Below the pieces are notes generated by a model. The model did no database searches. It had not been told where the DNA came from and saw only the letters and a program-made list of their open reading frames with translations. Shown piece after piece: positions 9,138 to 17,830 of a DNA stretch of 64,000 nucleotides. A program made the translations under genes and the position numbers. Each line of letters starts with the position of its first letter. Positions within the stretch are counted from its first letter, which is position 1. The DNA is from Bacteroidota bacterium. GTDB taxonomy: Bacteria > Bacteroidota > Bacteroidia > AKYH767-A > OLB10. The stretch lies in assembly GCA_019136655.1 (NCBI GenBank), contig JAGVTU010000024.1, positions 129,553 to 193,552 of the forward strand, written 5' to 3'.

Positions 9138-10430
9138 ATGATGAAAAAATTTGTAATTACAATCGTATGCCTGATGTTATACATAACATCGTCAGCACAA
9201 AATTCTTCAGAGTATTTCAGTCAGAATTATTTCAGATATGATAATTACATCTATCGCCCCAACATTAAAACAGTAATACTTGAAAATGCCCAGCTGCCTC
9301 TGAGCGAACCAACCATTGAGCTGAACTCAGGCATGCAACTGCTGCTGAAATTTGATGACCTGGATGGCGACTACAAAGATTACTGGTACACCATCATTCA
9401 TTGCGATGCACAGTGGAAACCTTCAGACATCACACGCTCTACTTATCTGTACAGTTTTTACGAAGACAGAATCATGGATTACAGTTTTTCATTCAACACA
9501 CTTCAGCCTTATACCAACTATCAGCTTAAATTTCCGAATGAACAAATCAAACCTATGATTTCAGGAAATTATCTGCTGAAAGTTTATCTCGACAACAACC
9601 CTGACAGTGTGGCTTTTACCAGAAGATTTTTGGTGTACGAAAATTTAGTGGATATACAGGCATCTGTGCATGCAGCTACGTCAGCAGAATTCCGTCAGCA
9701 GAAACAGGAAGTGGATTTCAGCATTGGCACCAGCAGATATCCCATTACCAATCCGTTTGGCGATTTGAAAGTAAAAATTTTGCAGAACTTCAGATGGGAT
9801 AATGCACTCGATAACCTGAAACCTATTTTCATCAAGGATGATTTATTAGACTACAATTACGATGAGGAAAATACTTTCAACGGAGGCAATGAATTCAGAA
9901 GGTTCGACATACGCTCGCTGAAATACGAAACAGAATTTGTTCAGCGCATAGTGCTGCACGATGACGGAACAGATGTTTATCTGATGCTGGACAAAGTAAG
10001 ATACTACACACGCTACTCTTCCGATAACGACATTAACGGAAAATACGAAATAAAAAACTACAGCGGCAGCCATCCCGACAGAGATGCGGATTATGCCGAA
10101 GTGCACTTTCAGCTCAATTACAAAGATCCCGTGCAGGATGGAAACATTTACATTGCAGGCGACCTTACCGACTGGCAGTATAACAACAACACCATGATGA
10201 AATATGACGAAGAACTGAAAGCCTATACAGGAACATTATTTCTAAAACAGGGATATTACAACTATGAATATATGTTTGTGAAAGACGGAACAAACTATGG
10301 CGATGAAAGCTGGCTTGAAGGAAACCATTACGAAACTGAAAACAATTACTGGATTCTGGTTTATTACCGTCCGCAGACAGTGCGTTACGATAAACTGATT
10401 GCCTGCAGAAAATTTGCTGCCAACCGCTGA
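9138..10430 (+). CDS. Type IX secretion system Plug protein (DUF5103)
   Basis: 430 residues with a signal peptide ([21 protein letters not shown]). It matches the DUF5103 family in plan: an N-terminal beta-rich domain (residues about 25-140, with the [18 protein letters not shown] core), a middle domain and a C-terminal E-set-like segment ([16 protein letters not shown], about 337-352). In Flavobacterium johnsoniae the homologous Plug protein closes the periplasmic end of the SprA translocon, alternating with the PorV-loaded state. This fits the T9SS cargo proteins elsewhere in the window. The start codon abuts the stop of the ABC-F gene; the SRP RNA gene lies antisense just beyond its stop. 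Confidence 0.88.
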   Translation: MMKKFVITIVCLMLYITSSAQNSSEYFSQNYFRYDNYIYRPNIKTVILENAQLPLSEPTIELNSGMQLLLKFDDLDGDYKDYWYTIIHCDAQWKPSDITRSTYLYSFYEDRIMDYSFSFNTLQPYTNYQLKFPNEQIKPMISGNYLLKVYLDNNPDSVAFTRRFLVYENLVDIQASVHAATSAEFRQQKQEVDFSIGTSRYPITNPFGDLKVKILQNFRWDNALDNLKPIFIKDDLLDYNYDEENTFNGGNEFRRFDIRSLKYETEFVQRIVLHDDGTDVYLMLDKVRYYTRYSSDNDINGKYEIKNYSGSHPDRDADYAEVHFQLNYKDPVQDGNIYIAGDLTDWQYNNNTMMKYDEELKAYTGTLFLKQGYYNYEYMFVKDGTNYGDESWLEGNHYETENNYWILVYYRPQTVRYDKLIACRKFAANR

Positions 10431-10446
10431 AAATAAAAAGGGTAAG
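10431..10446 (-). terminator. 3' end of SRP RNA with T-rich tail
   Basis: The closing stem strand CTTACCC is followed on the minus strand by TTTTTATTT, so the SRP hairpin itself probably acts as the terminator stem. Confidence 0.65.
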
Positions 10447-10535
10447 CTACTTATATCGCACCGCTACAACCCCTTATCCTTGCTGCATTCCTGCCCTGGG
10501 GAGGTTCGGGGGAGCTGGTCGTATAAGACTTACCC
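10440..10535 (-). ncRNA. ffs: Signal recognition particle RNA (small, 4.5S type)
   Basis: Read on the minus strand, the RNA begins GGGTAAG (10535-10529) and ends CTTACCC (10446-10440), which pair to close the hairpin. The apical part contains CCAGGGCAGGAATGCAGCA, the conserved SRP domain: a GGAA tetraloop on a GCA/TGC stem with the CAGG and AGCA sides of the symmetric loop that bind Ffh. The GGAA loop lies near 10489-10492. The size of about 96 nt fits the bacterial short form. A TATCTTTG promoter stands 5 nt before the 5' end and a T-rich stretch follows the 3' end. The small plus-strand frame across it is a shadow. Confidence 0.93.
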
Positions 10536-10540
10536 GGGCA

Positions 10541-10548
10541 CAAAGATA
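10541..10548 (-). promoter_or_regulatory. SRP RNA promoter -7 element TATCTTTG
   Basis: Perfect TAnnTTTG on the minus strand. The paired 5' end of the SRP RNA begins 5 nt downstream, which independently fixes the promoter-to-start spacing for this genome. Confidence 0.8.
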
Positions 10549-10685
10549 GAAAAACATCGTTTACAAATTGTTGTAATCTGACAATAGCACTTCTGAAAGT
10601 TTCGTTAAAAGACTGATTTTTCACTGTGTGAACAATAAAATTTATGACACCGGAAATTGATATAAAGTTTCACCGTCAGGTTTAG

Positions 10686-10693
10686 TACATTTG
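10686..10693 (+). promoter_or_regulatory. Promoter -7 element TACATTTG
   Basis: Perfect TAnnTTTG, 18 nt before the ATG of the DUF4199 gene; the expected leader is about 12 nt. Confidence 0.7.
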
Positions 10694-10711
10694 CGCGTTT
10701 AACAACAGTTT

Positions 10712-11233
10712 ATGACACGTTACGCCATACATTATGGAGGAATTACAGGCGCCTCGGTTTTTGCAGTGTTTCTCATCTTGTATTTAGCGGGTTTCAACCC
10801 GCTGGGAAATGCTTCGTGGATAGGAGCCTGGATACCCATTGTGATGATTGCACGTTCAGTAAAAATGTATCGCGATCATGAGTGCGAAGGTTTTATCACT
10901 TATGGCAGTGCATTTCGTATGGGATTAACCACTGCCATATTAGGCGGATTGTTGTCGGCATTGCTGATTTTTATATTCTGTACTTTAATTGACAACACTG
11001 TGGTGGATCAGTTTAAATCGGATGCGCTTGCACAACTTGAACAGATGGAAACTCAGTTTAAAGGATTGCTGAGCGAAGCCACTTATGACAAACTGGTGGT
11101 AGACTACAACAGCATTGATGTAAAAACCATTGCAATGAGTGAGTTTATGAGCAAGAGCTTTTCGGGATTTATATTGTCACTCATCATTGCTGCCATTTAT
11201 AAAAAAAATCATTCTAACTTTCCATCAGAGTAA
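10712..11233 (+). CDS. DUF4199 family membrane protein
   Basis: 173 residues with four hydrophobic segments (about 10-27, 31-46, 69-95 and 150-165), a charged loop at about 100-145 and a short polar C-terminus. The N-terminal arrangement (HYGGITGASVFAVFLILYL, then a YGSAFRMGLTTAILGG segment) is the DUF4199 pattern, a family common in Bacteroidota with no proven function. It is the first gene of an apparent operon: the glycosyltransferase starts 2 nt after its stop, and the second glycosyltransferase follows. That points to a membrane role linked to surface glycan assembly, but this rests only on position. Confidence 0.8.
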   Translation: MTRYAIHYGGITGASVFAVFLILYLAGFNPLGNASWIGAWIPIVMIARSVKMYRDHECEGFITYGSAFRMGLTTAILGGLLSALLIFIFCTLIDNTVVDQFKSDALAQLEQMETQFKGLLSEATYDKLVVDYNSIDVKTIAMSEFMSKSFSGFILSLIIAAIYKKNHSNFPSE

Positions 11234-11235
11234 AC

Positions 11236-12216
11236 ATGAGCACAAACGTTCAGGACATATCGGTAATCATTCCATTATACAACGAGGAAGAGTCGCTGCC
11301 CGAACTGGTATCATGGATTGAAAGAGTGATGCAGCAACATCATTACAGCTACGAAATCATCATGATAGATGACGGAAGCAAGGACGATTCGTGGAAAGTG
11401 ATTGCTTCGCTTGCAGAAAAAAATCCTCTGGTGCGAGGCTATAAATTCAAACGAAATTATGGTAAGTCTGCTGCACTGCACAAAGGATTTGAAGCAGCAA
11501 ACGGAAAAGTAGTGATTACCATGGATGCCGATTTGCAGGACAGTCCTGATGAAATTCCGGGACTTTATAAAATGATTACTGAAGATAAATATGATTTGGT
11601 AAGCGGTTGGAAAAAGAAAAGACATGATCCGATTTCAAAAACATTGCCAAGTAAATTCTTCAACAGTGTTACACGCAAGGTATCAGGCATACATAATCTG
11701 CACGACTTCAACTGCGGACTGAAAGCTTACAACATCAATGTGGTAAAAAATATTGAAGTCTATGGCGAAATGCATCGCTACATTCCTGTTATAGCCAAGT
11801 GGGTAGGTTTTACCAGAATCGGAGAAAAAGAAGTTGAACACCGCGCAAGGAAGTATGGTAAAACCAAGTTCGGACTTGAACGTTTTGTCAACGGTTTTCT
11901 CGACTTGCTTTCGATAACCTTTGTTTCACGTTTCGGCAAAAAACCGATGCACCTGTTTGGCACCTTAGGAACGCTGATGTTTACACTTGGATTATTGGGG
12001 GCTGCATATCTTGGCATTTCAAAAATTTATTGTGTGTATAACGATATTCCAGCCACACGACTCACACAGCGTCCGTCATTTTATCTGTTGCTCACATCCA
12101 TGATCATTGGCACGCAGTTATTTTTAGCAGGATTTTTAGCTGAAATGATTTCGCGAAACGATAAAGACAGAAACCGCTACATCATTGAAAAAGAAATTAA
12201 CCAATCAGGAAACTGA
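11236..12216 (+). CDS. Family 2 glycosyltransferase, polyprenyl-phosphate type, two C-terminal TM helices
   Basis: 326 residues. The GT-A fold starts at SVIIPLYNEEESLPELV, with IIMIDDGSKDDSW and the metal/sugar-nucleotide motif MDADLQD (about residues 96-102). Two membrane helices lie near 236-258 and 276-300 at the C-terminus. This plan matches DPM1/GtrB/ArnC-like enzymes, which transfer a sugar from a nucleotide donor to undecaprenyl phosphate at the cytoplasmic face. The donor sugar cannot be read from sequence. It starts 2 nt after the DUF4199 gene and is followed by the second glycosyltransferase after 20 nt. Confidence 0.92.
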   Translation: MSTNVQDISVIIPLYNEEESLPELVSWIERVMQQHHYSYEIIMIDDGSKDDSWKVIASLAEKNPLVRGYKFKRNYGKSAALHKGFEAANGKVVITMDADLQDSPDEIPGLYKMITEDKYDLVSGWKKKRHDPISKTLPSKFFNSVTRKVSGIHNLHDFNCGLKAYNINVVKNIEVYGEMHRYIPVIAKWVGFTRIGEKEVEHRARKYGKTKFGLERFVNGFLDLLSITFVSRFGKKPMHLFGTLGTLMFTLGLLGAAYLGISKIYCVYNDIPATRLTQRPSFYLLLTSMIIGTQLFLAGFLAEMISRNDKDRNRYIIEKEINQSGN

Positions 12217-12236
12217 GAGGGAAAAATAACATCGTA

Positions 12237-14177
12237 TTGAAGCTATCAGTAATAATTGTTAACTACAATGTAAAATATTTTCTGGAGCAGTGCCTGCTTT
12301 CGGTGCAGAAGGCTTCAAAAAATATGGCTGTGGAAGTATTTGTGGTTGACAACAATTCTGTTGACGGGTCATGCGACATGGTCAGAGAAAAATTTCCTGA
12401 AGTAAAACTGATTGAAAATAAAATCAACACAGGATTTTCGCGAGCCAACAACCAGGCCATTCAGCAGAGCAGTGGTGAGTATGTGTTGCTGCTGAACCCC
12501 GACACAGTGGTTGAAGAAGATACGTTCAACAAAGTTGTGTCATTCATGGATGCGCATCCTGATGCCGGAGGACTGGGCGTTCACATGATTGACGGAAAAG
12601 GCAATTATCTGCCTGAATCAAAAAGAGGATTGCCTACTCCTGCTGTAGCTTTCTATAAAATATTCGGACTGTCGGCACTGTTTCCGAAGTCAAAAATTTT
12701 CGGGCGTTATCATCTCGGATATTTAGACAAAAACAAGACGCATGAAATAGAAGTGCTCAGTGGAGCATTTATGCTGATGCGGAGAGCTGCACTTGACAAA
12801 ACCGGACTGCTTGACGAAACCTTTTTCATGTATGGCGAAGACATTGACCTCTCCTACCGCATCACACAGGCCGGATATAAAAATTATTATTTCCCCGAAA
12901 CAAAAATCATCCATTACAAAGGCGAAAGCACCAAGAAAAGCAGTGTAAATTATGTGGTGGTGTTTTACAAAGCCATGAGCATATTTGCCAAAAAACATTT
13001 TTCGCAAAGCAATGCAGCTTTATTTTCTTTTCTGATACATATTGCCATTTATCTGCGTGCAGGCGCAGCCATCGTCAGCAGGTTTTTAAGCCGTATGTTT
13101 CTGCCGCTGCTGGATGCAGTGACAATTTACGGAGGTTATTACATTATCAAAACTTATTGGGAACTTTATGTAAAACAACTGCATTATCCTGATGAGTACA
13201 TGATGTATGTTGTTCCTGGCTATGTGTTGATTTGGATTATATCATCTTACCTTACCGGTGGATATGACAAGCCTATCAGAATTTCGAAAACCATCAGAGG
13301 AATTTTATCGGGAACGATTTTTATTCTTGTAGTATATGCATTGCTCAGCGAGCAATATCGTTTTTCTCGTGCACTGATTATCATGAACACTGCATGGGCA
13401 TGTCTCATCACTGCACTTATCCGTTATGCACTCAATGCATCAGGAATGAAAGGATATGCACTGGCAGCAGATGTGCGCAAGCGACTGATTATTGTTGCTG
13501 ATACTGCAAATGCAAAACGTATTCTTTCACTGCTGCAGCTGTCAGGTTCGAGCACACAGTTTATCGGATATATTGACACAGGAAACACAGAAGATCAGGA
13601 GCTGAAGCAATTCAGGCTTGGCAATATTGCCCAACTCAGTGAGGTGATAGAAATTTATCGTATTGACGAAGTAATTTTCAGTTCGCAGTCGTTAAGCTCG
13701 CACGATATTATTGAACAAATGCTTGCACCAAGGCAGCGCGATGTGGAATATAAAATTGCTCCTGCCGAAAGTTTATTCATCATAGGCAGCAATTCCATCA
13801 ACGACAATGGTGATTTGTATCTGGTAGATGTGAATGCACTGAACAATCCCGTAAACAAACGCAAGAAACGTGTTTTTGATGTAGTGGTATCACTTTTGTT
13901 TCTGCTCTTTTCTCCTGTGTTGGTATTTGTATTGAAAAGTAAATCGGCACTTATCTCCAACAGCATTGCAGTGCTGCGAGGTAAAAAAACATGGGTTGCT
14001 CCTGATATTAAAAAACCGGTGAATGATGTTTCGAAAATCAAACAGGGAATTTACAGCCCTGCTGACGGGTTACAAATTCCGGAAGGGAATCTGCAAATGC
14101 GCGACCGGCTGAATGTGCTTTACACAAGAGAGTACAAACTTTGGCTCGACTGGGAGATTCTGAGAAGAAATGTTTAA
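12237..14177 (+). CDS. Family 2 glycosyltransferase fused to a phosphoglycosyl-transferase-like membrane module
   Basis: 646 residues starting at TTG 12237; this start gives MKLSVIIVNYN, the exact N-terminus of the GT2 fold, whereas the next ATG (12324) would cut the core. Residues 1-250 are a rhamnosyltransferase-like GT2 domain (FVVDNNSVDGS, LLNPDTVVEED, GEDIDLSYR). Then follow about four to five membrane helices (260-400), a Rossmann-like domain (about 420-540, RLIIVADTANAKR) and a stretch like the start of the bacterial sugar transferase family (KKRVFDVVVSLLFLLFSPV, near 542). The catalytic core of that family (the KFRSM-like region and its acidic pair) is missing, and the chain ends with a residual C-terminal motif (LWLDWEILRR). 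The second module is therefore probably structural or degenerate. Confidence 0.85.
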   Translation: MKLSVIIVNYNVKYFLEQCLLSVQKASKNMAVEVFVVDNNSVDGSCDMVREKFPEVKLIENKINTGFSRANNQAIQQSSGEYVLLLNPDTVVEEDTFNKVVSFMDAHPDAGGLGVHMIDGKGNYLPESKRGLPTPAVAFYKIFGLSALFPKSKIFGRYHLGYLDKNKTHEIEVLSGAFMLMRRAALDKTGLLDETFFMYGEDIDLSYRITQAGYKNYYFPETKIIHYKGESTKKSSVNYVVVFYKAMSIFAKKHFSQSNAALFSFLIHIAIYLRAGAAIVSRFLSRMFLPLLDAVTIYGGYYIIKTYWELYVKQLHYPDEYMMYVVPGYVLIWIISSYLTGGYDKPIRISKTIRGILSGTIFILVVYALLSEQYRFSRALIIMNTAWACLITALIRYALNASGMKGYALAADVRKRLIIVADTANAKRILSLLQLSGSSTQFIGYIDTGNTEDQELKQFRLGNIAQLSEVIEIYRIDEVIFSSQSLSSHDIIEQMLAPRQRDVEYKIAPAESLFIIGSNSINDNGDLYLVDVNALNNPVNKRKKRVFDVVVSLLFLLFSPVLVFVLKSKSALISNSIAVLRGKKTWVAPDIKKPVNDVSKIKQGIYSPADGLQIPEGNLQMRDRLNVLYTREYKLWLDWEILRRNV

Positions 14178-14235
14178 CTGATTTTGCCAGAGGCAACAGA
14201 AAACATTTCTGCAATCTGTATTTACTTCAGAAAAT

Positions 14236-14262
14236 TTTATTGTCAGTGTATGCTGACGTTAC
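14236..14262. terminator. Weak hairpin between convergent genes
   Basis: GTCAG (14242-14246), loop TGTATG, CTGAC (14253-14257), with T-rich sequence on the left and right but no clean T run. It is the only hairpin seen between the glycosyltransferase and PASTA genes; a terminator role is uncertain. Confidence 0.25.
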
Positions 14263-14267
14263 AGCTT

Positions 14268-15032
14268 TTATCTTTTCAGGTAAAGGTCAATTGCTTCTCC
14301 CTGATTGATGGTGGCTTCTTCGTCAGCTTCCGGTCGCTGGTCATAGATTACTGCATTCAGCGTGTCGCGCGCAACACCATCGAAAAAAACAGAACCTACA
14401 TTGAGTGATGATCCTTTAAGTACAAAAAGTGCTTCGTCATAAGTGAGGCCGATGAGATTAGGCACGGTGACAAGGGTATTGCCCAGTCCGTCACCAACAA
14501 TCAAATCAATGGCTGAACCTTTGGGCACTTCGTTACCTGCTTTCAGTTCTCTGCCATTCATCATCATGGAGAGCACTGCATTCTTTGCAAGATCAGGTTT
14601 GAAAATCTGCTCGCCCATGCGCAAGCCTGATGCAGTAAGTATAGCTTCAGCCTGTCGCAGTGAAACATCTTTGAGCGCAGGAACTTTTACCATAGGTGCT
14701 TCGCTGCGTGTGATGGTGAGATAAATGGTTCGCCCTTCTTTTACTTTCTCATCAGGTGCAGGATCCTGCTCAACTACCGTTCCGGGTTTCATATCAAGAT
14801 TGTAAGCAGATGAGTCAGCAATTTTGAAAGTAAGATTTTTAGCTCTTAAAAACTGTTCTATTTTTTTGATGTTCATCCCATGCAGGTCGGGAACAGAAAC
14901 TGAATTGCCATGATCGGTGTAACTGTCGAGCCATTTATACACCAGGCCAACAGATGAAATTATCAGGGTGAAAATGATTAATAAATTAATCCAGAAAAAT
15001 CTGGATTTAAGAAAACGAATCAGGTCCTTCAT
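14268..15032 (-). CDS. PASTA domain protein with single membrane anchor
   Basis: 254 residues: a short basic N-terminus, one membrane helix (FFWINLLIIFTLIISSVGLVY cut here, about 12-33), then three PASTA domains (about 44-110, 114-185 and 190-253), each with the SVPDL/VPALKD/TVPNLIG start. PASTA domains bind muropeptides or other cell-wall precursors in Ser/Thr kinases and PBPs; here no kinase or transpeptidase domain is attached. It lies 3 nt behind the D-Ala-D-Ala ligase on the same strand, an association common in Bacteroidota, and supports a role in peptidoglycan synthesis or sensing at the periplasmic face. Confidence 0.9.
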   Translation of the reverse strand: MKDLIRFLKSRFFWINLLIIFTLIISSVGLVYKWLDSYTDHGNSVSVPDLHGMNIKKIEQFLRAKNLTFKIADSSAYNLDMKPGTVVEQDPAPDEKVKEGRTIYLTITRSEAPMVKVPALKDVSLRQAEAILTASGLRMGEQIFKPDLAKNAVLSMMMNGRELKAGNEVPKGSAIDLIVGDGLGNTLVTVPNLIGLTYDEALFVLKGSSLNVGSVFFDGVARDTLNAVIYDQRPEADEEATINQGEAIDLYLKR

Positions 15033-15035
15033 ACA

Positions 15036-17729
15036 TCAATTACTCATCATAAAATTATTTCGTGCAACACCAAATTCGAGAATTTTCTCTATAAACTCAT
15101 AAGGCTTGTAATGGTTGAGTGCAGCCTGATGGAAAATGCATGTTGCAGGAGTCATTCCCGGAAGAGAGTTGACTTCAATAAAAATTACTTCCACTTTGTT
15201 GTCAGCCTTCACACGTACAAAAGCATCAATGCGCGCATATCCTTCTATGTGGAGCAAACGGGCCGCACGCTGCAATTCTTTTTTTACTATGTCGGAAAGG
15301 AGTCTGTTCTCCATAGTGTTTTTGCTGTAACGTGCAGGAGTGATGTTCTGTCCTTCACCGGCAAGAAATTTTTCTTCGAGAGACAACACATCACCCTCGT
15401 AAAGTGTTTCGCTGGGCTCAAACATTTCATACTGCACATTTCCTGCTTCGTCATAATGGGTGAGCATCCCTCCTGTTATTTCAAGAAAATGTTTGCATCC
15501 TTCACCGGTGATCAGCGACTCTATCAGGAAATACTTCTTCCTCGGAAATTCTTCTTTGTGTTTTATCTTCAACTGTCCTGCAGCCTGACTGTTCAGTTCA
15601 TCGCTGCTGCGAAACATCAGTTCTGCAAATGCGTGCAACTGATTTTCGTTACGGATTATTTTTACTGCGCTGCTGCATCCATCGTCCACAGGTTTTGCAA
15701 CAACAGGAAAACCAAACTCACTCTGTATTTTTTCTTCCAGTGCAGCAGGGTTGCTTCTCCACTCTTCTTCACTCACCTTGTAGTGCTTAGCCGTCTTGAA
15801 ACCATTTTGCGAAAGAATTTCGTTGGTGTGATACTTATCAATGGTAATTTGCGATGACTCTACTCTGGAACCGTTGAATGGCAATCCTTCCTTGATGAGT
15901 TGTTTCTGCAACTCGCCATCTTCACCGGGGCGACCATGAAGCGCAATGAATACTATCTGCACCTGCGAAGCCAGCTGACTGAAAGAAATTTTTTCAGGTG
16001 GGTTGAGATTGTCTGCACTGGCAAATTTTTCAATAATACTTCTACACTGAGCAATAATTTTCTGAGTGATGGGATGCTGATTGAAGTTCAATATTTTTTC
16101 CCGAATATCGTCAGCATTGTCTTTCAGCATCAGGTTGATTGGAATGCGATAAAGAGAATAAGACTGTTCATTGCCTGCAAGAAAGTAAGGCACAGGCTCA
16201 TACTTCTCGCTCGAGGAAAGTTTTTCATAAACGTTACGTCCGCTCTCTACACTGATATGTCTTTCGCTGGAATAGCCACCCATGATGACACCAACGCGTG
16301 TGCGCTGTGCTGATGATTTGTTTTTTTCTTTCAGTAACGTATCAAGTCTGCGTTTCAGTTCAGGAAGTGACTTAAACGATTTCATATCATTCGCTCTGGC
16401 AGAAATGGAAGTGTGAATGATGTAAGAAATAAACTGAGAAGGATTCATTCCTATTTCTGCAGCCTGATGAAAGAAGAAACTGCTTGGCATCATCCCCGAA
16501 GTAGTGTTGGGATCATTCAGAAAAATAGTTCCGTTCTCAGTGATGAAACCATCAATGCGTGCATACACATTGAAGTGCAGCGACTGATACAAACGCTCAC
16601 ATTCGCGTCTGATGGTTTCTATCTGCACTTCAGGAAGGTGAATAGGTGTTACCTTACGCGACAATCCCGGAAGATATTTGGAACGGTAATCAAACACTTC
16701 TTTGCCTTTGCGAATTTCTGTCGGAGGCAATGCAACAGGTTTGCCCTCTGCATCTTCAATAACGATACATGAAAATTCTTTTCCTTCAATAAATGATTCT
16801 ATCAGCACTTCGGTTTCACCTTCAACAGCAGTGATGGTTACCACTTCTTCCATTTCGCCAAAGAGTTGCATCAACACTCCAAGCAATTCTTCGGGATGAT
16901 AAATGATGCGTTCGCCAATGCGCGCTGGTAATCCAATTCCTTCACGTATATCAGCAGTGGTCTTCACCCATTCCACCTTGGCACCAAAGGTGAGTGCATT
17001 CCATTCGGCCCGGCTTATTTCAGCAATAAACAATGAGCGGTTCACTGCCCTTGTGAAGGCATTCAAATCAGCAGACTGCAATACGCTGATACCAATACTT
17101 GAACCCTGATTTGCAGCTTTCACCACGCAGGGAAATCCTGTTTCGCTCAGTCTTTTCAGGAAAATATTTTTATCGTCAGTGTTCAGCCATTCATCTCTTT
17201 GAAGGGTGAGATATGCAGGCGTGTTGAATCCTGCCTTACGCATAAACTCTTTCTGCACTGCTTTATTCATCCCTATTGCTGACGAAATAATTCCGGAACC
17301 TGAATATGGAATACGGTAATATTCCAGTATTCCCTGTATGCGGCCATCTTCGCCATCGGCACCATGCAGACATAAAAATGCAAAATCAATAAGGTCGTTC
17401 AACTGCGAAAATTCAATGCGTGTTCCGAGTTTTATGGTAAGACGAATTTGCTCCTGCAAAGTGAGGCTGCCCAGATTCTCAGCATAAATCTGAAAACCGC
17501 GTGGCGACTCAGGCAAAAATTCAGAAGCAGGATAAAAATCGCGGATGCTACCCTTGTAAATGTATTGCCAGTCGAGGATAATGAGATTCCCGAAGCTGTC
17601 CACAAAAAGTGGAACCGGTTCAAAAAGTGATTTGTCGAGATTATCATAAACAGTGCGTCCTCCTGCAAACGATACTTCACGTTCGCGCGAAGAGCCACCA
17701 AACACAATTCCTATCTTAATCTTATTCAT
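15036..17729 (-). CDS. Tandem D-alanine-D-alanine ligase-like protein (two ATP-grasp ligase halves)
   Basis: 897 residues, against about 300-370 for usual Ddl. Residues 1-475 and 476-897 each form a complete Ddl-like unit. Half 1: GGSSREREVS (12-20), LHGADGEDG (121-129), NQGSSIG (207-213), DYRSKY (347-352), RID (391-393) and LNDPNTTSGM (404-413), where the metal-ligand Glu of LLEANTSPGM is Asp; it also has an insert of about 90 residues after 215. Half 2: SSERHISV (487-494), LHGRPGEDG (597-605), GCSSAV (684-689), RID (833-835) and a canonical FIEVNSLPGMT (850-860), but LEEKF (784-788) replaces YxxKY, losing the catalytic-triad Tyr. Ddl joins two D-Ala for peptidoglycan. The PASTA gene follows. 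Function is likely, but which half is active is unknown. Confidence 0.85.
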   Translation of the reverse strand: MNKIKIGIVFGGSSREREVSFAGGRTVYDNLDKSLFEPVPLFVDSFGNLIILDWQYIYKGSIRDFYPASEFLPESPRGFQIYAENLGSLTLQEQIRLTIKLGTRIEFSQLNDLIDFAFLCLHGADGEDGRIQGILEYYRIPYSGSGIISSAIGMNKAVQKEFMRKAGFNTPAYLTLQRDEWLNTDDKNIFLKRLSETGFPCVVKAANQGSSIGISVLQSADLNAFTRAVNRSLFIAEISRAEWNALTFGAKVEWVKTTADIREGIGLPARIGERIIYHPEELLGVLMQLFGEMEEVVTITAVEGETEVLIESFIEGKEFSCIVIEDAEGKPVALPPTEIRKGKEVFDYRSKYLPGLSRKVTPIHLPEVQIETIRRECERLYQSLHFNVYARIDGFITENGTIFLNDPNTTSGMMPSSFFFHQAAEIGMNPSQFISYIIHTSISARANDMKSFKSLPELKRRLDTLLKEKNKSSAQRTRVGVIMGGYSSERHISVESGRNVYEKLSSSEKYEPVPYFLAGNEQSYSLYRIPINLMLKDNADDIREKILNFNQHPITQKIIAQCRSIIEKFASADNLNPPEKISFSQLASQVQIVFIALHGRPGEDGELQKQLIKEGLPFNGSRVESSQITIDKYHTNEILSQNGFKTAKHYKVSEEEWRSNPAALEEKIQSEFGFPVVAKPVDDGCSSAVKIIRNENQLHAFAELMFRSSDELNSQAAGQLKIKHKEEFPRKKYFLIESLITGEGCKHFLEITGGMLTHYDEAGNVQYEMFEPSETLYEGDVLSLEEKFLAGEGQNITPARYSKNTMENRLLSDIVKKELQRAARLLHIEGYARIDAFVRVKADNKVEVIFIEVNSLPGMTPATCIFHQAALNHYKPYEFIEKILEFGVARNNFMMSN

Positions 17730-17755
17730 GAAAACAGTTGTTGGTTTATTTTTAA

Positions 17756-17763
17756 CAAAAGTA
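17756..17763 (-). promoter_or_regulatory. ddl operon promoter -7 element TACTTTTG
   Basis: Perfect TAnnTTTG on the minus strand, 26 nt before the ATG of the tandem ligase. Confidence 0.65.
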
Positions 17764-17830
17764 ATTTAAATAACAGGCCTGAGGGCTGCACCTTACAGAA
17801 GTATTAACGGCTTTTTTAACAAAAATGATA

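Noticed and set aside
10399..10581. 60-codon frame over the Plug 3' end and intergenic region
   Set aside because: It runs across the SRP RNA on the other strand and has no protein features.
15111..15857. 248-codon plus-strand frame opposite the double Ddl
   Set aside because: It lies fully antisense to a well-supported gene; its Phe/Cys-rich composition and lack of family features are those of a shadow frame.
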